From Selenomonadales bacterium (GTDB taxonomy: Bacteria; Bacillota; Negativicutes; Sporomusales; UBA7701): 64,000 nucleotides of DNA. The DNA lies in contig JARKPR010000092.1 of the NCBI GenBank assembly GCA_029975165.1, positions 1-64,000 of the forward strand. Direction: 5' to 3'. The position numbers and the translations under genes are program-made. Shown one piece after another: positions 8,331 through 16,986 of the stretch (its first letter is position 1; every line of letters begins with the position of its first letter). A model generated the notes under the pieces. The model searched no databases. It was not told the origin of the DNA and saw only the letters and a list, made by a program, of their open reading frames with translations.

Positions 8331-8508
8331 AAAAAACCACGCACGGTTCCCTGCCTGCGGAAAACCTTCGTGGCCTCCATCCTGAAATATGCATTTATTA
8401 CCCGGGAATTACCCTCGAACCTTCTGGTCGTCACGGGCGCCGTCCTGCGGCTGCCGGCCATTCTTTGGCCTTTGGGTGAAAATGTTCTCTTTAAAGGCCG
8501 GTATTCCT
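8331..8508 (-). ncRNA. Structured leader RNA, copy A (candidate riboswitch, class unknown)
   Basis: This 178-base minus-strand element lies just upstream of DUF3842-cooT. It shares with copy B the blocks AGGAATA (5' end), CCAGAAGG (8420-8427), TTTCAGGATGG (around 8380-8388) and CCACGAAGG, and ends in an intrinsic terminator: CCACG..AGGTT pairing with GGAACC..CGTGG followed by TTTTTTG. Matching blocks fall within one or two bases of the same offsets in both copies. The region 8258-8330 between it and the gene has only the ribosome site and a second weak hairpin. Confidence 0.6.
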
Positions 8509-8575
8509 GCCGGGCCTGCAGAATATTTTTCTTGCCCCGCTCCGCAGCGCCGGCCCAAGCGGGTACATATGAACA

Positions 8576-10006
8576 CTACCGGGACCCGGACTTTTGCCAC
8601 AGCCACAGCCGGTAACCGCCGATGATCGATCCGTCGTCCAACTGCAACGGCGCCTCGATGCCGGCCACCAGCCGTTCGTCCGGGCTTACGGCCACCGCTG
8701 CGCACGGGCCGGCGGTGGCCAGCTTCTCCACCGCCGCCGCGTTCGGCATATCGAGCACATAAATCCCATGAACGCCGGGGTCCTTGGTCTTGGTGTTGCG
8801 GCCGACGGCAACGGCAATCAGCCGGCCGCCCGCGAACGCCATCTCCTCGATGCCGCCGCCCGCCCGCCACTTGGCCGTAAACTCCCCGCCGATAGTGAAA
8901 ACGAACAGACTGTTGCTGCCGGGGTGCTCCACCGGCGTCGGCAGCTGCCAGTTGGCGTTGTTGTAAGTATTTATCGTGGTGAAGACGGCATAATCGCCCA
9001 GTATGTAGGCATCGCGGCCGACGGCGTTCAGATAGACCCCGGCGATCTTTTGCGGCGCGCTGAGATGCCGGCGCCAAAGCTCCCGGCCGTCGGCAGCGAA
9101 CAGAAATGCCCGGCCGTCGCTGGCCATAGCGGCGACATAACCGCCGTCGGCGGCTATGTTCGGGCTGCCCCGCATAATGGTCCGCTGGAAAGGCGGCGTC
9201 GGCTCGACGGCGGCGCTCCACGCCTCCGCGCCGCGGACGGCGTCGAGGCAATAGACGTTTTTCGCGTAGCGGTAACGCCTGTCGGTATCGAAGTTGGCCG
9301 TCCCGAACACGAGCCGCCGGCCTTGCGCGTCGGCGCCCATCCAGTTCACCCAGGCGTCCATGGCCTCGCCGGCCGGATATTGCCATATCGCCCCGCCTTC
9401 CGGGCTCAGGCAGAATATTTTCCCGCGGTAAACGCTCTCGCCGGCGGCCGAGCGGTCGTAGCGCTGCGCCAGGGCGAAGACCCAGCCGGCCTGGTCGGCG
9501 AGGATCCTGATGACGCCGGGATGGCTCTTGCGCTTGATATCAACGCCCAGTTCGGCGGCCAGGCCGCTTTTCCACCGCTCGCGCCCGCTGGCGGCGTCCA
9601 GGCAGTACATGTTGCCGTCGGCGCTGGTTTCGCCCACGTACAGGGCGGCGCCGTCGGGGGAAAACTCCAGCGCCGTGACCTTGCCCAGGCCGGCCGGCCG
9701 CCGCCACAGCACCTCGCCGGCCCGCGACAGCATGATGACCTGGCCGGTCTCCGTCCCCACGGCCAGCCGGCCGCTGTCGGGCGAAAACCGCAGGATGCCC
9801 CGGGTGAACCCCATCCACTGATAGTTCTTCACCTCGACCTGGCCGAGGGATAACTGGGCAACCTGCCGGTAAGTCCCGCTGCCGGCTTCCTGGCCCGCCG
9901 TCCGCCGCGCCCCCGCATCGGCCCCGAACACATACCAGCCCAGGGCGGCCAGGCTGGCAGCGAAGACAAGCACCACCGACCAGCGCCATAAATCGCTTGC
10001 TCTCAT
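8576..10006 (-). CDS. Membrane-anchored beta-propeller (PQQ/WD-like repeats)
   Basis: The start at 10006, behind GAGGGGTGG, gives 476 residues and leaves 10 bases after the EcfT stop. Residues about 8-27 form one membrane anchor (WSVVLVFAASLAALGWYVFG), so the rest is outside the inner membrane. The body holds repeated blades such as LRFSPDSGRLAVGTETGQVI, LEFSPDGAALYVGE, MYCLDAASGRERW and LFAADGRELWRRH. No catalytic residue is evident. As the last gene of a cobalamin-riboswitch operon encoding an ECF importer it might act as a periplasmic scaffold or chaperone for the ligand between TonB receptor and importer. That role is inference. Confidence 0.78.
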   Translation of the reverse strand: MRASDLWRWSVVLVFAASLAALGWYVFGADAGARRTAGQEAGSGTYRQVAQLSLGQVEVKNYQWMGFTRGILRFSPDSGRLAVGTETGQVIMLSRAGEVLWRRPAGLGKVTALEFSPDGAALYVGETSADGNMYCLDAASGRERWKSGLAAELGVDIKRKSHPGVIRILADQAGWVFALAQRYDRSAAGESVYRGKIFCLSPEGGAIWQYPAGEAMDAWVNWMGADAQGRRLVFGTANFDTDRRYRYAKNVYCLDAVRGAEAWSAAVEPTPPFQRTIMRGSPNIAADGGYVAAMASDGRAFLFAADGRELWRRHLSAPQKIAGVYLNAVGRDAYILGDYAVFTTINTYNNANWQLPTPVEHPGSNSLFVFTIGGEFTAKWRAGGGIEEMAFAGGRLIAVAVGRNTKTKDPGVHGIYVLDMPNAAAVEKLATAGPCAAVAVSPDERLVAGIEAPLQLDDGSIIGGYRLWLWQKSGSR

Positions 10007-10016
10007 CGGCCACCCC

Positions 10017-10910
10017 TCACAGCCACTGCCGGGCGAAATCGTAGACAAGCCGGCACGCGGCGAAATGCGCCCAGCCGTTAAACTGAAAAACATACAGCAA
10101 CTTGGCGGCGCCCGCCAGCACGACGGCGGCCAGGCACCCGGCCAGCGCCGCCTTGCCCCCCGCCGTCAGCGGCGGCATCGCGGCCAGCCGCCAGCCGCTG
10201 CCGAAGCCCCGGCTTTCCACCGACATCGCCAGCGTCACCGCCCGCCTGAGCGACCGCGCCAGCACCGGCCACAGCGTCCGGAAGGCTGTCCCGACCGCTC
10301 CGGCCGGCGACATGGCCCGGGTGGCGGCCAAGCCACGCAGCCGCTGGGCTGTGATCACCGTCGCCGTCTCGCTCAGCACCACCGGCAGGAAACGGAGGCC
10401 GGTGACCGCCATGAAGGACAGCTCGTACGGCAGCCGCCAGAACACCAGGCCGCGCAGCAGTTCCCGCGGCTCGGTCGTCCAGCACAGCAGGAACCCGTAC
10501 GCCAGCATGGTGCACGACCGCATGGCCTGTACCGCGCCGTAGGCCAGGCCTTCCTGATAGATGTAGACGCCGCCTGTCAGCGGCCCGAGGACCGGGGCCG
10601 CCGGCGCGACCAGGCAAACGAGCGGGCTGCGCGGCTCCTGATTGTAAAACATCGCCTGGCTGACCATCGAGCCCCAGATGGCGACCAGCAGGAACACCGC
10701 CAGCAGCGTCCAACGGCGCAGCGAAGTCCTCGCCGCCAGATGCCCCGCCAGCGTCGCCGCCAGCAGCAGAAACAGCGTCCGCGGGCTGTCGATCAGGATG
10801 ACCCCCGTGCCCAGGACGGCCAGCAGCACAAGCTTGACCCGGCCGTCGAGCCTATGGACAAGCGTGCGGCCCGCTTCCGCTTCCCACAAATGCCTGCTGA
10901 ACACCGGCAA
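10017..10910 (-). CDS. ECF transporter transmembrane component (EcfT/CbiQ family)
   Basis: This 297-residue protein has about five or six membrane segments and starts HLWEAEAGRTLVHRLDGRVKL, the usual CbiQ/EcfT opening (HRLDPRVK-like). The two cytoplasmic coupling motifs of the family are visible: RGLAATRAM in the middle (about residue 193) and AVTLAMSVESRGFGSG (about 227-242). It couples EcfA ATP hydrolysis to S-component movement. Its start overlaps the ATPase gene by 59 bases, showing tight translational coupling. The unusually long tail ends in an extra membrane segment. Confidence 0.9.
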   Translation of the reverse strand: MPVFSRHLWEAEAGRTLVHRLDGRVKLVLLAVLGTGVILIDSPRTLFLLLAATLAGHLAARTSLRRWTLLAVFLLVAIWGSMVSQAMFYNQEPRSPLVCLVAPAAPVLGPLTGGVYIYQEGLAYGAVQAMRSCTMLAYGFLLCWTTEPRELLRGLVFWRLPYELSFMAVTGLRFLPVVLSETATVITAQRLRGLAATRAMSPAGAVGTAFRTLWPVLARSLRRAVTLAMSVESRGFGSGWRLAAMPPLTAGGKAALAGCLAAVVLAGAAKLLYVFQFNGWAHFAACRLVYDFARQWL

Positions 10911-12540
10911 CCACCTCCTCAGCCGACAACGTCGTCCTGGCCAGCAGCGCCTCGCCGATGGCCGCCGCCGGCGGCGGCCTCACGCCGGCGGTCGCCAGCA
11001 GCCCGCCCCGGGCAAAAACCTGCCTTGGCCCGCCGTCCAGCAGCAGCCGGCCCTCTTTCATGACCAGCACCCTGCTCGCGTAGCCGGCGGCGAGCTCCGC
11101 GTCGTGGGTGCAAAAGACCACCACGCCGCCGGCGGCGGCAAAATCGCCGGCCAGCCCGGCGATCGCGCCGATATGGGCGTAGTCCTGGCCGGTGGTCGGC
11201 TCGTCCAGCAGCAGCACCGCCGGCCGGCAGGCCAACACAGCGGCCAGCGCCGTCCTCAGCCGCTGCCCCCGGCTGAGGGCCAGCGGGAAATCCCCGGCCT
11301 GAGCCTCCAGCCCCAGCCTTGCCAGCAAGTCGGCGACGATTTGCCGGTCGGCGGCCCCGAAGGCTATTTCGCGCTCGACCGTAGGGCAGAACAGCATAAG
11401 GTCGGGATTCTGCATCACCTGGCCCACCTGGCCCCGGCCGGCCAGGGGGCGGCCGCCGCGCACCCGCACCTCGCCGGCCCGCGGGACGAGCAGGCCGTTC
11501 AGCAGTTGGAGCAGCGTGCTCTTGCCGGCGCCGTTCGCGCCCATGACGGCGACGACCTCGCCCCGGCGGACGGTGAGCGAAACCCCGCCAAGCACGTCGG
11601 CACTCCGTTCGTTGTAGCGGAAATACACGTCCCGCAGGCTTATCAGCTCCTCGTTGGCCGCCGGCCGCGCAGTCGTCGCCGGCGCGGCGGCCGCCGCCGG
11701 TTTCAGCCGCGGCATGGCCGCCCTTATCTTGGCGACCGTTTCCTCGATCGACGTCGCCGGCGGCAAAAGGCCGAGGCCCAGGCAGACCGCCACCGGCTGG
11801 GGCAGGCGCAGCCCCCTGTCCAGCAGCAGCCGCGGCGTGCTGAAAAGGTCGGCCGCCGCCCCGTCCCAGGCAATCCGGCCGGCGTCCATCAGGACTATCC
11901 GCCGGCATACGGCGGCCACCTCCTGCAGCCGGTGCTCGACGATGACAACCGTGAGCCCCTTCTCCCGGTTGAGGCGCAACAGGAGCTCGAGCAGCGCGGA
12001 CGCTCCCAGGGGGTCGACCTGGCTGATCGGCTCGTCGAGTACGATCGCCCGCGGCCTGGCCGCCAGCACGGCCGCCAGCGCCAGCCGCTGCTTCTGGCCG
12101 CCCGACAGGGTGTGGACGCTGTCGTCTTCCTTGCCGGCCAGGCCGACATCCCGCAGGGTTTCCTTCACCCGGGCAGCGATAATCCCGGAATCCAGGCCGG
12201 CATTTTCCAGCACGAAGGCTACCTCGTCATAGACCCTGGTGGCGAAGATCTGGTCCTCGGGATTCTGGAACACCAGGCCCACCGACCGGCTCAGCTCCTG
12301 CACCGTCAGCTCCCGCGTGTCCCGGCCGCCAAGGCGGACGCGGCCGGTCATCGCGCCGCCGCTCTCGTGGGGGATCAGCCCGTTGAGGGCCTTGAGCAGC
12401 GTGCTCTTGCCGCAGCCCGTCCGGCCGGTTATCAGGACGAATTCGCCCTCGTCCACCGTCAGCGTTATGCCGGCGATGGTCGGCGAAGACCGACTGCCGT
12501 AGGTAAAGGTAAGCTTATCAATTTCGATCAGCGGCGCCAT
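10852..12540 (-). CDS. Double ECF ABC ATPase (two fused EcfA domains)
   Basis: The ATG at 12540 overlaps the TGA of the upstream gene and gives 562 residues. Two complete ABC ATPase domains are present. The first has Walker A GRTGCGKST (about 39-47), signature LSGGQKQRLAL and Walker B AIVLDEP. The second, after a proline/alanine linker, has GANGAGKST, a variant signature LSRGQRLRTAL and VLLLDEPTTGQD. This fused layout is known from YkoD-like ECF systems. It energises the EcfT encoded next to it. A longer frame upstream of 12540 is a shadow of the preceding gene. Confidence 0.93.
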   Translation of the reverse strand: MAPLIEIDKLTFTYGSRSSPTIAGITLTVDEGEFVLITGRTGCGKSTLLKALNGLIPHESGGAMTGRVRLGGRDTRELTVQELSRSVGLVFQNPEDQIFATRVYDEVAFVLENAGLDSGIIAARVKETLRDVGLAGKEDDSVHTLSGGQKQRLALAAVLAARPRAIVLDEPISQVDPLGASALLELLLRLNREKGLTVVIVEHRLQEVAAVCRRIVLMDAGRIAWDGAAADLFSTPRLLLDRGLRLPQPVAVCLGLGLLPPATSIEETVAKIRAAMPRLKPAAAAAPATTARPAANEELISLRDVYFRYNERSADVLGGVSLTVRRGEVVAVMGANGAGKSTLLQLLNGLLVPRAGEVRVRGGRPLAGRGQVGQVMQNPDLMLFCPTVEREIAFGAADRQIVADLLARLGLEAQAGDFPLALSRGQRLRTALAAVLACRPAVLLLDEPTTGQDYAHIGAIAGLAGDFAAAGGVVVFCTHDAELAAGYASRVLVMKEGRLLLDGGPRQVFARGGLLATAGVRPPPAAAIGEALLARTTLSAEEVVAGVQQAFVGSGSGPHACP

Positions 12541-14171
12541 CAGTCGCTCCCCACCGTCCGCAATTTTCGGCCGAGCACCACGCCGCAGAAACCGCCGATG
12601 CCCGAGTACAGGACGCCGTTCACGGCCACGACGGCATAGATGTACCAGTCCGCGTAGAAAACCCGGTACAGAAAAGACAGCGCGTGCAAGTTGAGATAAG
12701 TGCTCATCCCGTCGGCGGCGCTGCAGGCCAGCGCCACCGGCAGGCAGCGCTGCCAGCCGCCCGCCGTTTCGCCGCCGCTCCGGGCGGCCGTTATTCCCGC
12801 CAAATACAACAAGCCTTCCAGCAGCACGGCCTGAGTGCCGCACAGCAGCAGCGCCACCGGCGACGCATGGCCGAAAGCCAGCAGCCCCAGGAGCATCCGC
12901 ACCGCAAACAGCAACGCTGCGACTCCCGGCCGCGGGATGAGCACCACCAGGGCGGCCACCAGCATATAGAGGACCACGCCGTGGAACATGCCGGTGGCCA
13001 GAAAGGCCAGCGGCCCCATGAGCACGTGCAGCACCTCGCCCAGCAGGGTCGCCGGCACGTTCACCGCCGCGAAACAGACGGCCCCGAACAGCGTAATCGT
13101 TATCAGCCAGCGGGTTTTCAGGCCGGCGAATAACAGGCGCCGGCAGCGGGCGGCGACAACCAGCCCGCCAAGCACCATAACGGCGGCCGTCAGCGTCAGC
13201 GCCGCCGCCTTGCCGTCGCGGGCGACCACCGTGACCCCCCGCTCGGCCACGGCCACCGGTCGGCCGGCCTCCCGCGCCTCGACGCGGAGGACATACCGGC
13301 CGCCTTTCACCACATTTTCGTCGATATAAACCGGCAGCCTCACCGTCTGGCCGACCTCGCCGGACAAGGCGATGAACGCCGCCGTTTCCTCCCGGCTGCC
13401 GGCAAAGCCGCTGTTCTCCCGGTCGTCCGCGCCGGCTGCCGGCGTGAACATGCCCGGCACCGCCCGGCCCTCGCCGTCGAGCAGGCGCGAAACTACGGTC
13501 AGCAGCTTCTCGTCGCCGTCCGGGTTCACGAACTCGACGTTCATGCTTGTCAGGGGATGCACCGCTTCGGCCGCCTCATTGTATGCGCCCCGGCCCCGCA
13601 GGACGTTTTTATAGTAATCCAGCATTTGGTCGCGGAGAACGAGCGTCCCCGGGCTCAGGCGCTCGTCGGGATTGCCGGCATGGTCCACCGGCAGCACGAC
13701 CCTGGCGATCGACAACCCTTTGCCGCCAGCCTTGCTTTGCGGCCCGACCGTAATTTTTCTGGTTATCGTCCGCCGCCAGTCGCCGCAGGAAACCGTGACC
13801 GCCACCGCATGCTCGCCGGCCGCCAGCCCGCCGGTGTCGAACGCCAGCAGGTCGAACCACTGTCCGTATCCCCCTGGCAGGCGGACAACGCCGGCCATCC
13901 CGTCCGTCTCCGCCCGCCAGCCGTCCGGGAGCCTTGCCGGCGTCAGCCCCGTCGGCAGGGCGATCGCGATATGCACCTCCTTGTCGGCCGGCCCGGTATT
14001 CTCTACGGAAACGAGCCCTTTCAGGAGCGAGCCGCCGCGGCTTTCGCCGGCTCCGGCCGCAAAGCTGTAGGGAATATCCGCGGTGAAGGATATATCCTCC
14101 CGGTGCGCCATCGCCTGGCCGTGGCAGAAAAGGATCAGCCCGAGGGCAAAAGCGGTTATGCGGTTTCTCAT
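12540..14171 (-). CDS. Secreted NEW3-like domain fused to an ECF S-component-like membrane domain
   Basis: This 543-residue protein starts with a signal peptide (MRNRITAFALGLILFCHGQA). Residues about 25-320 form extracytoplasmic beta-domains with phrases such as GLVSVENTGPADKEVHIAI, resembling NEW3/CARDB-type domains. From about residue 335 there are six or seven membrane segments containing LIPRPGVAALLFAVRMLLG and CSAADGMSTYL, reminiscent of the YkoE/HmpT kind of S component. The stop overlaps the ATPase start (TGATG), and EcfT follows, so this is probably the substrate-binding subunit with an unusual periplasmic part. The cobalamin riboswitch upstream suggests a corrinoid ligand. The S-component call is inference from topology and context. 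Confidence 0.7.
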   Translation of the reverse strand: MRNRITAFALGLILFCHGQAMAHREDISFTADIPYSFAAGAGESRGGSLLKGLVSVENTGPADKEVHIAIALPTGLTPARLPDGWRAETDGMAGVVRLPGGYGQWFDLLAFDTGGLAAGEHAVAVTVSCGDWRRTITRKITVGPQSKAGGKGLSIARVVLPVDHAGNPDERLSPGTLVLRDQMLDYYKNVLRGRGAYNEAAEAVHPLTSMNVEFVNPDGDEKLLTVVSRLLDGEGRAVPGMFTPAAGADDRENSGFAGSREETAAFIALSGEVGQTVRLPVYIDENVVKGGRYVLRVEAREAGRPVAVAERGVTVVARDGKAAALTLTAAVMVLGGLVVAARCRRLLFAGLKTRWLITITLFGAVCFAAVNVPATLLGEVLHVLMGPLAFLATGMFHGVVLYMLVAALVVLIPRPGVAALLFAVRMLLGLLAFGHASPVALLLCGTQAVLLEGLLYLAGITAARSGGETAGGWQRCLPVALACSAADGMSTYLNLHALSFLYRVFYADWYIYAVVAVNGVLYSGIGGFCGVVLGRKLRTVGSD

Positions 14172-14212
14172 GGCCGGTCCTTTCTGCGCCTCTTGTCTGG
14201 GGCAAATTACGT

Positions 14213-16108
14213 TTAAAACCTTTGGGTCACGCCGAAGTAATAGGTCCGCGGCAACGCCCGGTAGAAGGACGAGCCGTTGGACACGATGTCGTTGCGGTCG
14301 AGCACGTTCTCCATCCGCAGCTTCAACTCGGTATCCTGCGTAGCCAGATACTTGATCTCGGCATTCACCGGCAGGGTCGGCTTAAGGTCGTCCTTGCGGT
14401 CGCCGAGGTAAGACGCGCTGACGTTGACCGCCCATTTTTCGCAGGCGTACCGGATGCCGCTGGTAAGCTGCAGCCTGGCGAAGGAAAGCTTCCAGTCCGT
14501 GTCGCCCGCCTTTTCCTGCGGATTGCTGACGCTCACGCCCAGCGTATATGTCCAGCGCTTGCTCAGCATATGCTCGTAGCCGGCTTCGACGCCCATATTG
14601 CGGAACTCGGTGTTATACGGCAGATAATTGCCGGTGGTGACTTGTTTCCATTGGATATAGTTGGTGAAATCCATGCGGTAAACGGCCACTTTCAACGAAC
14701 TGCGGTCGTTGACCCGTTTCCAGCCTATTTCGTAATTGTAGCCGTACTCGGGGGCCAGGTCGGGATTGGCCGTCTTTCGCCACGTCGACCCGTACATATC
14801 GGACAGTCCGGGCATCCGGAAAGCCCGGCCGGCGTTGACATACCACGACTGCTCCGCGTTGATGGACGTAATGAGCTGAACTTGCGGACAGAATTCGTCG
14901 TAATTCTTGGCGCCCTCTTGCCGGACGAACTCCTGTCTGGCGCCGACGATCAGGTTGGTCTTCGCGCTGAGCGGATGGTTGACCTGGCCGAAAAGCGAGA
15001 TAAAATCCCGTTGTTTCAAGGACACGTAAGAGCTCGAGGTGGCCGGCGGAGCCATGCTGTCGTCGCATTTGAACCAGTCCTTTTGCCACGCCATCCCGGC
15101 TACGTATTGCCCGAAAGGCGTCGCCCAGTTCGTCTGGCTGTCCAGGCCGTAGGTGCCGAATTCGGTGTCGGTGTCGGTGTTCTTGACGCCGGCCGGACTG
15201 TACTTCATGTAGCCCCGTACAAGCGTGTTATTGTAAAGATTGCTGACCCACGATCCATGCTTTATCCTTAGGATCATCGAATCCTTGGTTTCCTTCTGGC
15301 CGATTTTCTCGTCCAGAGCGTTGCCGGCTTCTTTCAGGCGGTCGACTTTGAAATCGTCCACGTCGTGCTGATGGGTGAAAGTAATCTTGTCGCTCACCGC
15401 CCACGACCAGCGCACGAAGTCGCGACTGTCGCCCCGGAACGCGGTGTACTTGCGGTCAAGCCCGGTGCTCGACCAGGGGTCGCTTATCTGCCCGACGTCG
15501 CCTGTTCCGCTGTGGCCGAACGTCAGCGCCAGCTTGCCGGCCTGGAGGGACAGCGTCTGGCGATTGACACCGAAGCTCCCCTGCTCAAGCTCGATGCTGT
15601 TTTCCACCTGCTTCTTGGTGATGATGTTGATCACCCCGCCCATCGCCGCCGTGCCGTACAGCACCGAGGAGGCGCCTTTGACAACCTCGACTCGTTCGAT
15701 ATTGCTCAGCGGGATGCGTTCGAGGGAATAATAGCCGGACAGGTTGGTCGGCACGCCGTCCAGCAGGATGACCGTGCCGCGGTCCATGCCTCGGATGACG
15801 ACCTTGGCGATCATCGAGCTGTAGAGATGTCCCTGGATGCCGTAGCCGTCATAGGTGATGCCCTCGGTGTACTTAAGCGCGTCGAGCAGGTTGGTCGCCC
15901 CGGTGGCCTTGAGCTTTTCCTGATCGTAAACGTTGACATACGCAGGCGTTTTCAGGTCGGTGGACTCTTCCCGCATGGCCGTGACGATCACCGGATCGAA
16001 CTTGTACTCTGTCCTCTCCTCGGCCAGGGCCGGGCCGGCGAGCGACATGCCGAGGCCAATGGCCAGAGCTGAGCAGATCGCCTGCCGCAATTTTTTCCTC
16101 TTGAACAT
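14213..16108 (-). CDS. TonB-dependent receptor, BtuB-like
   Basis: This 631-residue receptor has a signal peptide (cleavage near ALAEE, about residue 29), a plug domain with FDPVIVTAMREESTD (TonB-box-like region), VVIRGMDRGTVILLDGVPTN and YGTAAMGGVINIITKKQ, and a barrel ending in the canonical aromatic residue (GVTQRF). It is the first gene after a cobalamin riboswitch, so a corrinoid ligand is likely. The next gene starts 41 bases later. The receptor, ATPase, EcfT and S-like protein together would carry a cofactor across both membranes. Confidence 0.93.
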   Translation of the reverse strand: MFKRKKLRQAICSALAIGLGMSLAGPALAEERTEYKFDPVIVTAMREESTDLKTPAYVNVYDQEKLKATGATNLLDALKYTEGITYDGYGIQGHLYSSMIAKVVIRGMDRGTVILLDGVPTNLSGYYSLERIPLSNIERVEVVKGASSVLYGTAAMGGVINIITKKQVENSIELEQGSFGVNRQTLSLQAGKLALTFGHSGTGDVGQISDPWSSTGLDRKYTAFRGDSRDFVRWSWAVSDKITFTHQHDVDDFKVDRLKEAGNALDEKIGQKETKDSMILRIKHGSWVSNLYNNTLVRGYMKYSPAGVKNTDTDTEFGTYGLDSQTNWATPFGQYVAGMAWQKDWFKCDDSMAPPATSSSYVSLKQRDFISLFGQVNHPLSAKTNLIVGARQEFVRQEGAKNYDEFCPQVQLITSINAEQSWYVNAGRAFRMPGLSDMYGSTWRKTANPDLAPEYGYNYEIGWKRVNDRSSLKVAVYRMDFTNYIQWKQVTTGNYLPYNTEFRNMGVEAGYEHMLSKRWTYTLGVSVSNPQEKAGDTDWKLSFARLQLTSGIRYACEKWAVNVSASYLGDRKDDLKPTLPVNAEIKYLATQDTELKLRMENVLDRNDIVSNGSSFYRALPRTYYFGVTQRF

Positions 16109-16186
16109 ACAACCACCCCTTCGCTTCTTCTACCCGACAAAAATAGAGCCTCCCTAAACGGTTGAAGGCTCTCATGACGGCAACAC

Positions 16187-16215
16187 CAACAAAAATCCCG
16201 GCAAAAATGCCGGGA
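16187..16215 (-). terminator. Terminator of the cobalamin riboswitch
   Basis: CCCGGC at 16197-16202 pairs with GCCGGG at 16209-16214; read on the minus strand the stem is followed by ATTTTTGTTGG. It lies between the aptamer and the receptor gene, as expected for transcriptional control by a cobalamin riboswitch. Confidence 0.8.
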
Positions 16216-16280
16216 AGGATTCAGCGCAAAGCTTGCGTCGAGAATCTCCTCCCCATCGTTCGTGGGTAATAACGGTGATT

Positions 16281-16442
16281 GTCAGACAGGCAGTTCTCCT
16301 GGCTCTGGATCATCGCTCCCCCGAACCTTCCCAAGACTCTCGTCCCAGTGGCGTACACTCGGGTTTGCTCCCCAATACAGTGGCGGGACCGCGCCGGCGT
16401 TTGACCGGACTTCCCTATTAAGCCCCGTAGGGCACCTATCCC
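16281..16442 (-). promoter_or_regulatory. Cobalamin (B12) riboswitch
   Basis: On the minus strand the region carries the class hallmarks in order: GGGAAGTCCGGT, CGCGGTCCCGCCACTGTA (the GCCACTG box), GCCACTGGGACGAGAG, GGGAAGG and finally AGCCAGGAGAACTGCCTGTC (the B12 box, near 16282-16305). It is followed by an intrinsic terminator and then the TonB receptor. Binding of a cobalamin should switch off the receptor/ECF operon from 16.1 to 8.6 kb. Confidence 0.95.
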
Positions 16443-16492
16443 ACATATTAAGTTGTCCTGATATTGGAATATTCCAGGTAAATAATACCATA

Positions 16493-16894
16493 GCAGTCCC
16501 CGCCGGTCAATACCTTTGCTTCTGCCGCCGCGGCAATTTCCCCGCCTGTTTCGGAAAGGATTTTACCCTGCCGAAGCGGCATCGACGGCCATGGTCGAAA
16601 TCAATGCCTCCTACCCGGTGGCCATGGTCGATACCAAGAGCAACCTGCTCGCCGCCGTTCAGCGTGCCGGCCGCCGGCTGCATTTGCTTCGTACCGCTTA
16701 CCGGTACGCCGGGCCATTATCGACGACGCGAAAAGCCTCCTCCTCCGCGCAAATAACCCTCGCCGCAAAGCCGCTTCACCCTGGGCCACTCTCGCAAATT
16801 CAATAAATAAAAAAAACGCCTCTCTAAAGAACCCACTTAAAACAACGGCCTACACTTGGCGGGACGCTTAGCCTGGCGGGCGCCGGACAGTTAT
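16493..16894. other. Intergenic stretch without a supported gene
   Basis: About 400 bases between the cobalamin riboswitch and the diguanylate cyclase promoter. Short open frames exist on both strands but lack a ribosome site or recognisable similarity. A 12-base direct repeat, GGCCATGGTCGA, occurs near 16588 and 16619. It may be decayed coding sequence; nothing can be assigned. Confidence 0.4.
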
Positions 16895-16924
16895 TTGAAA
16901 TAAGATATAGTAATATTTTATATA
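16895..16924 (+). promoter_or_regulatory. Possible promoter of the diguanylate cyclase gene
   Basis: TTGAAA at 16895-16900 is followed after 18 bases by TATATT at 16919-16924, in an A+T-rich stretch about 60 bases before the TTG start codon. It was found by eye only. Confidence 0.4.
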
Positions 16925-16986
16925 TTATGCTATCATGCGGAGAGAAATAATTGAGGGAAGCATATTTAATAACCGGGGTGGGCTAG

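Noticed and set aside
7411-8508. Leader elements A and B as cobalamin or c-di-GMP riboswitches
   Set aside because: Neither the GCCACTG and B12 boxes nor the GGCAAACC/GACGCAAAGC core is present; both known classes occur elsewhere in the window for comparison.
10678-12639. 653-codon plus-strand frame opposite the ECF genes
   Set aside because: Shadow of the double ATPase and EcfT; composition is low-complexity and there is no ribosome site.
16516-16806. Small plus-strand frame before the diguanylate cyclase gene
   Set aside because: No ribosome site, no domain, and overlapping frames on both strands look equally likely.
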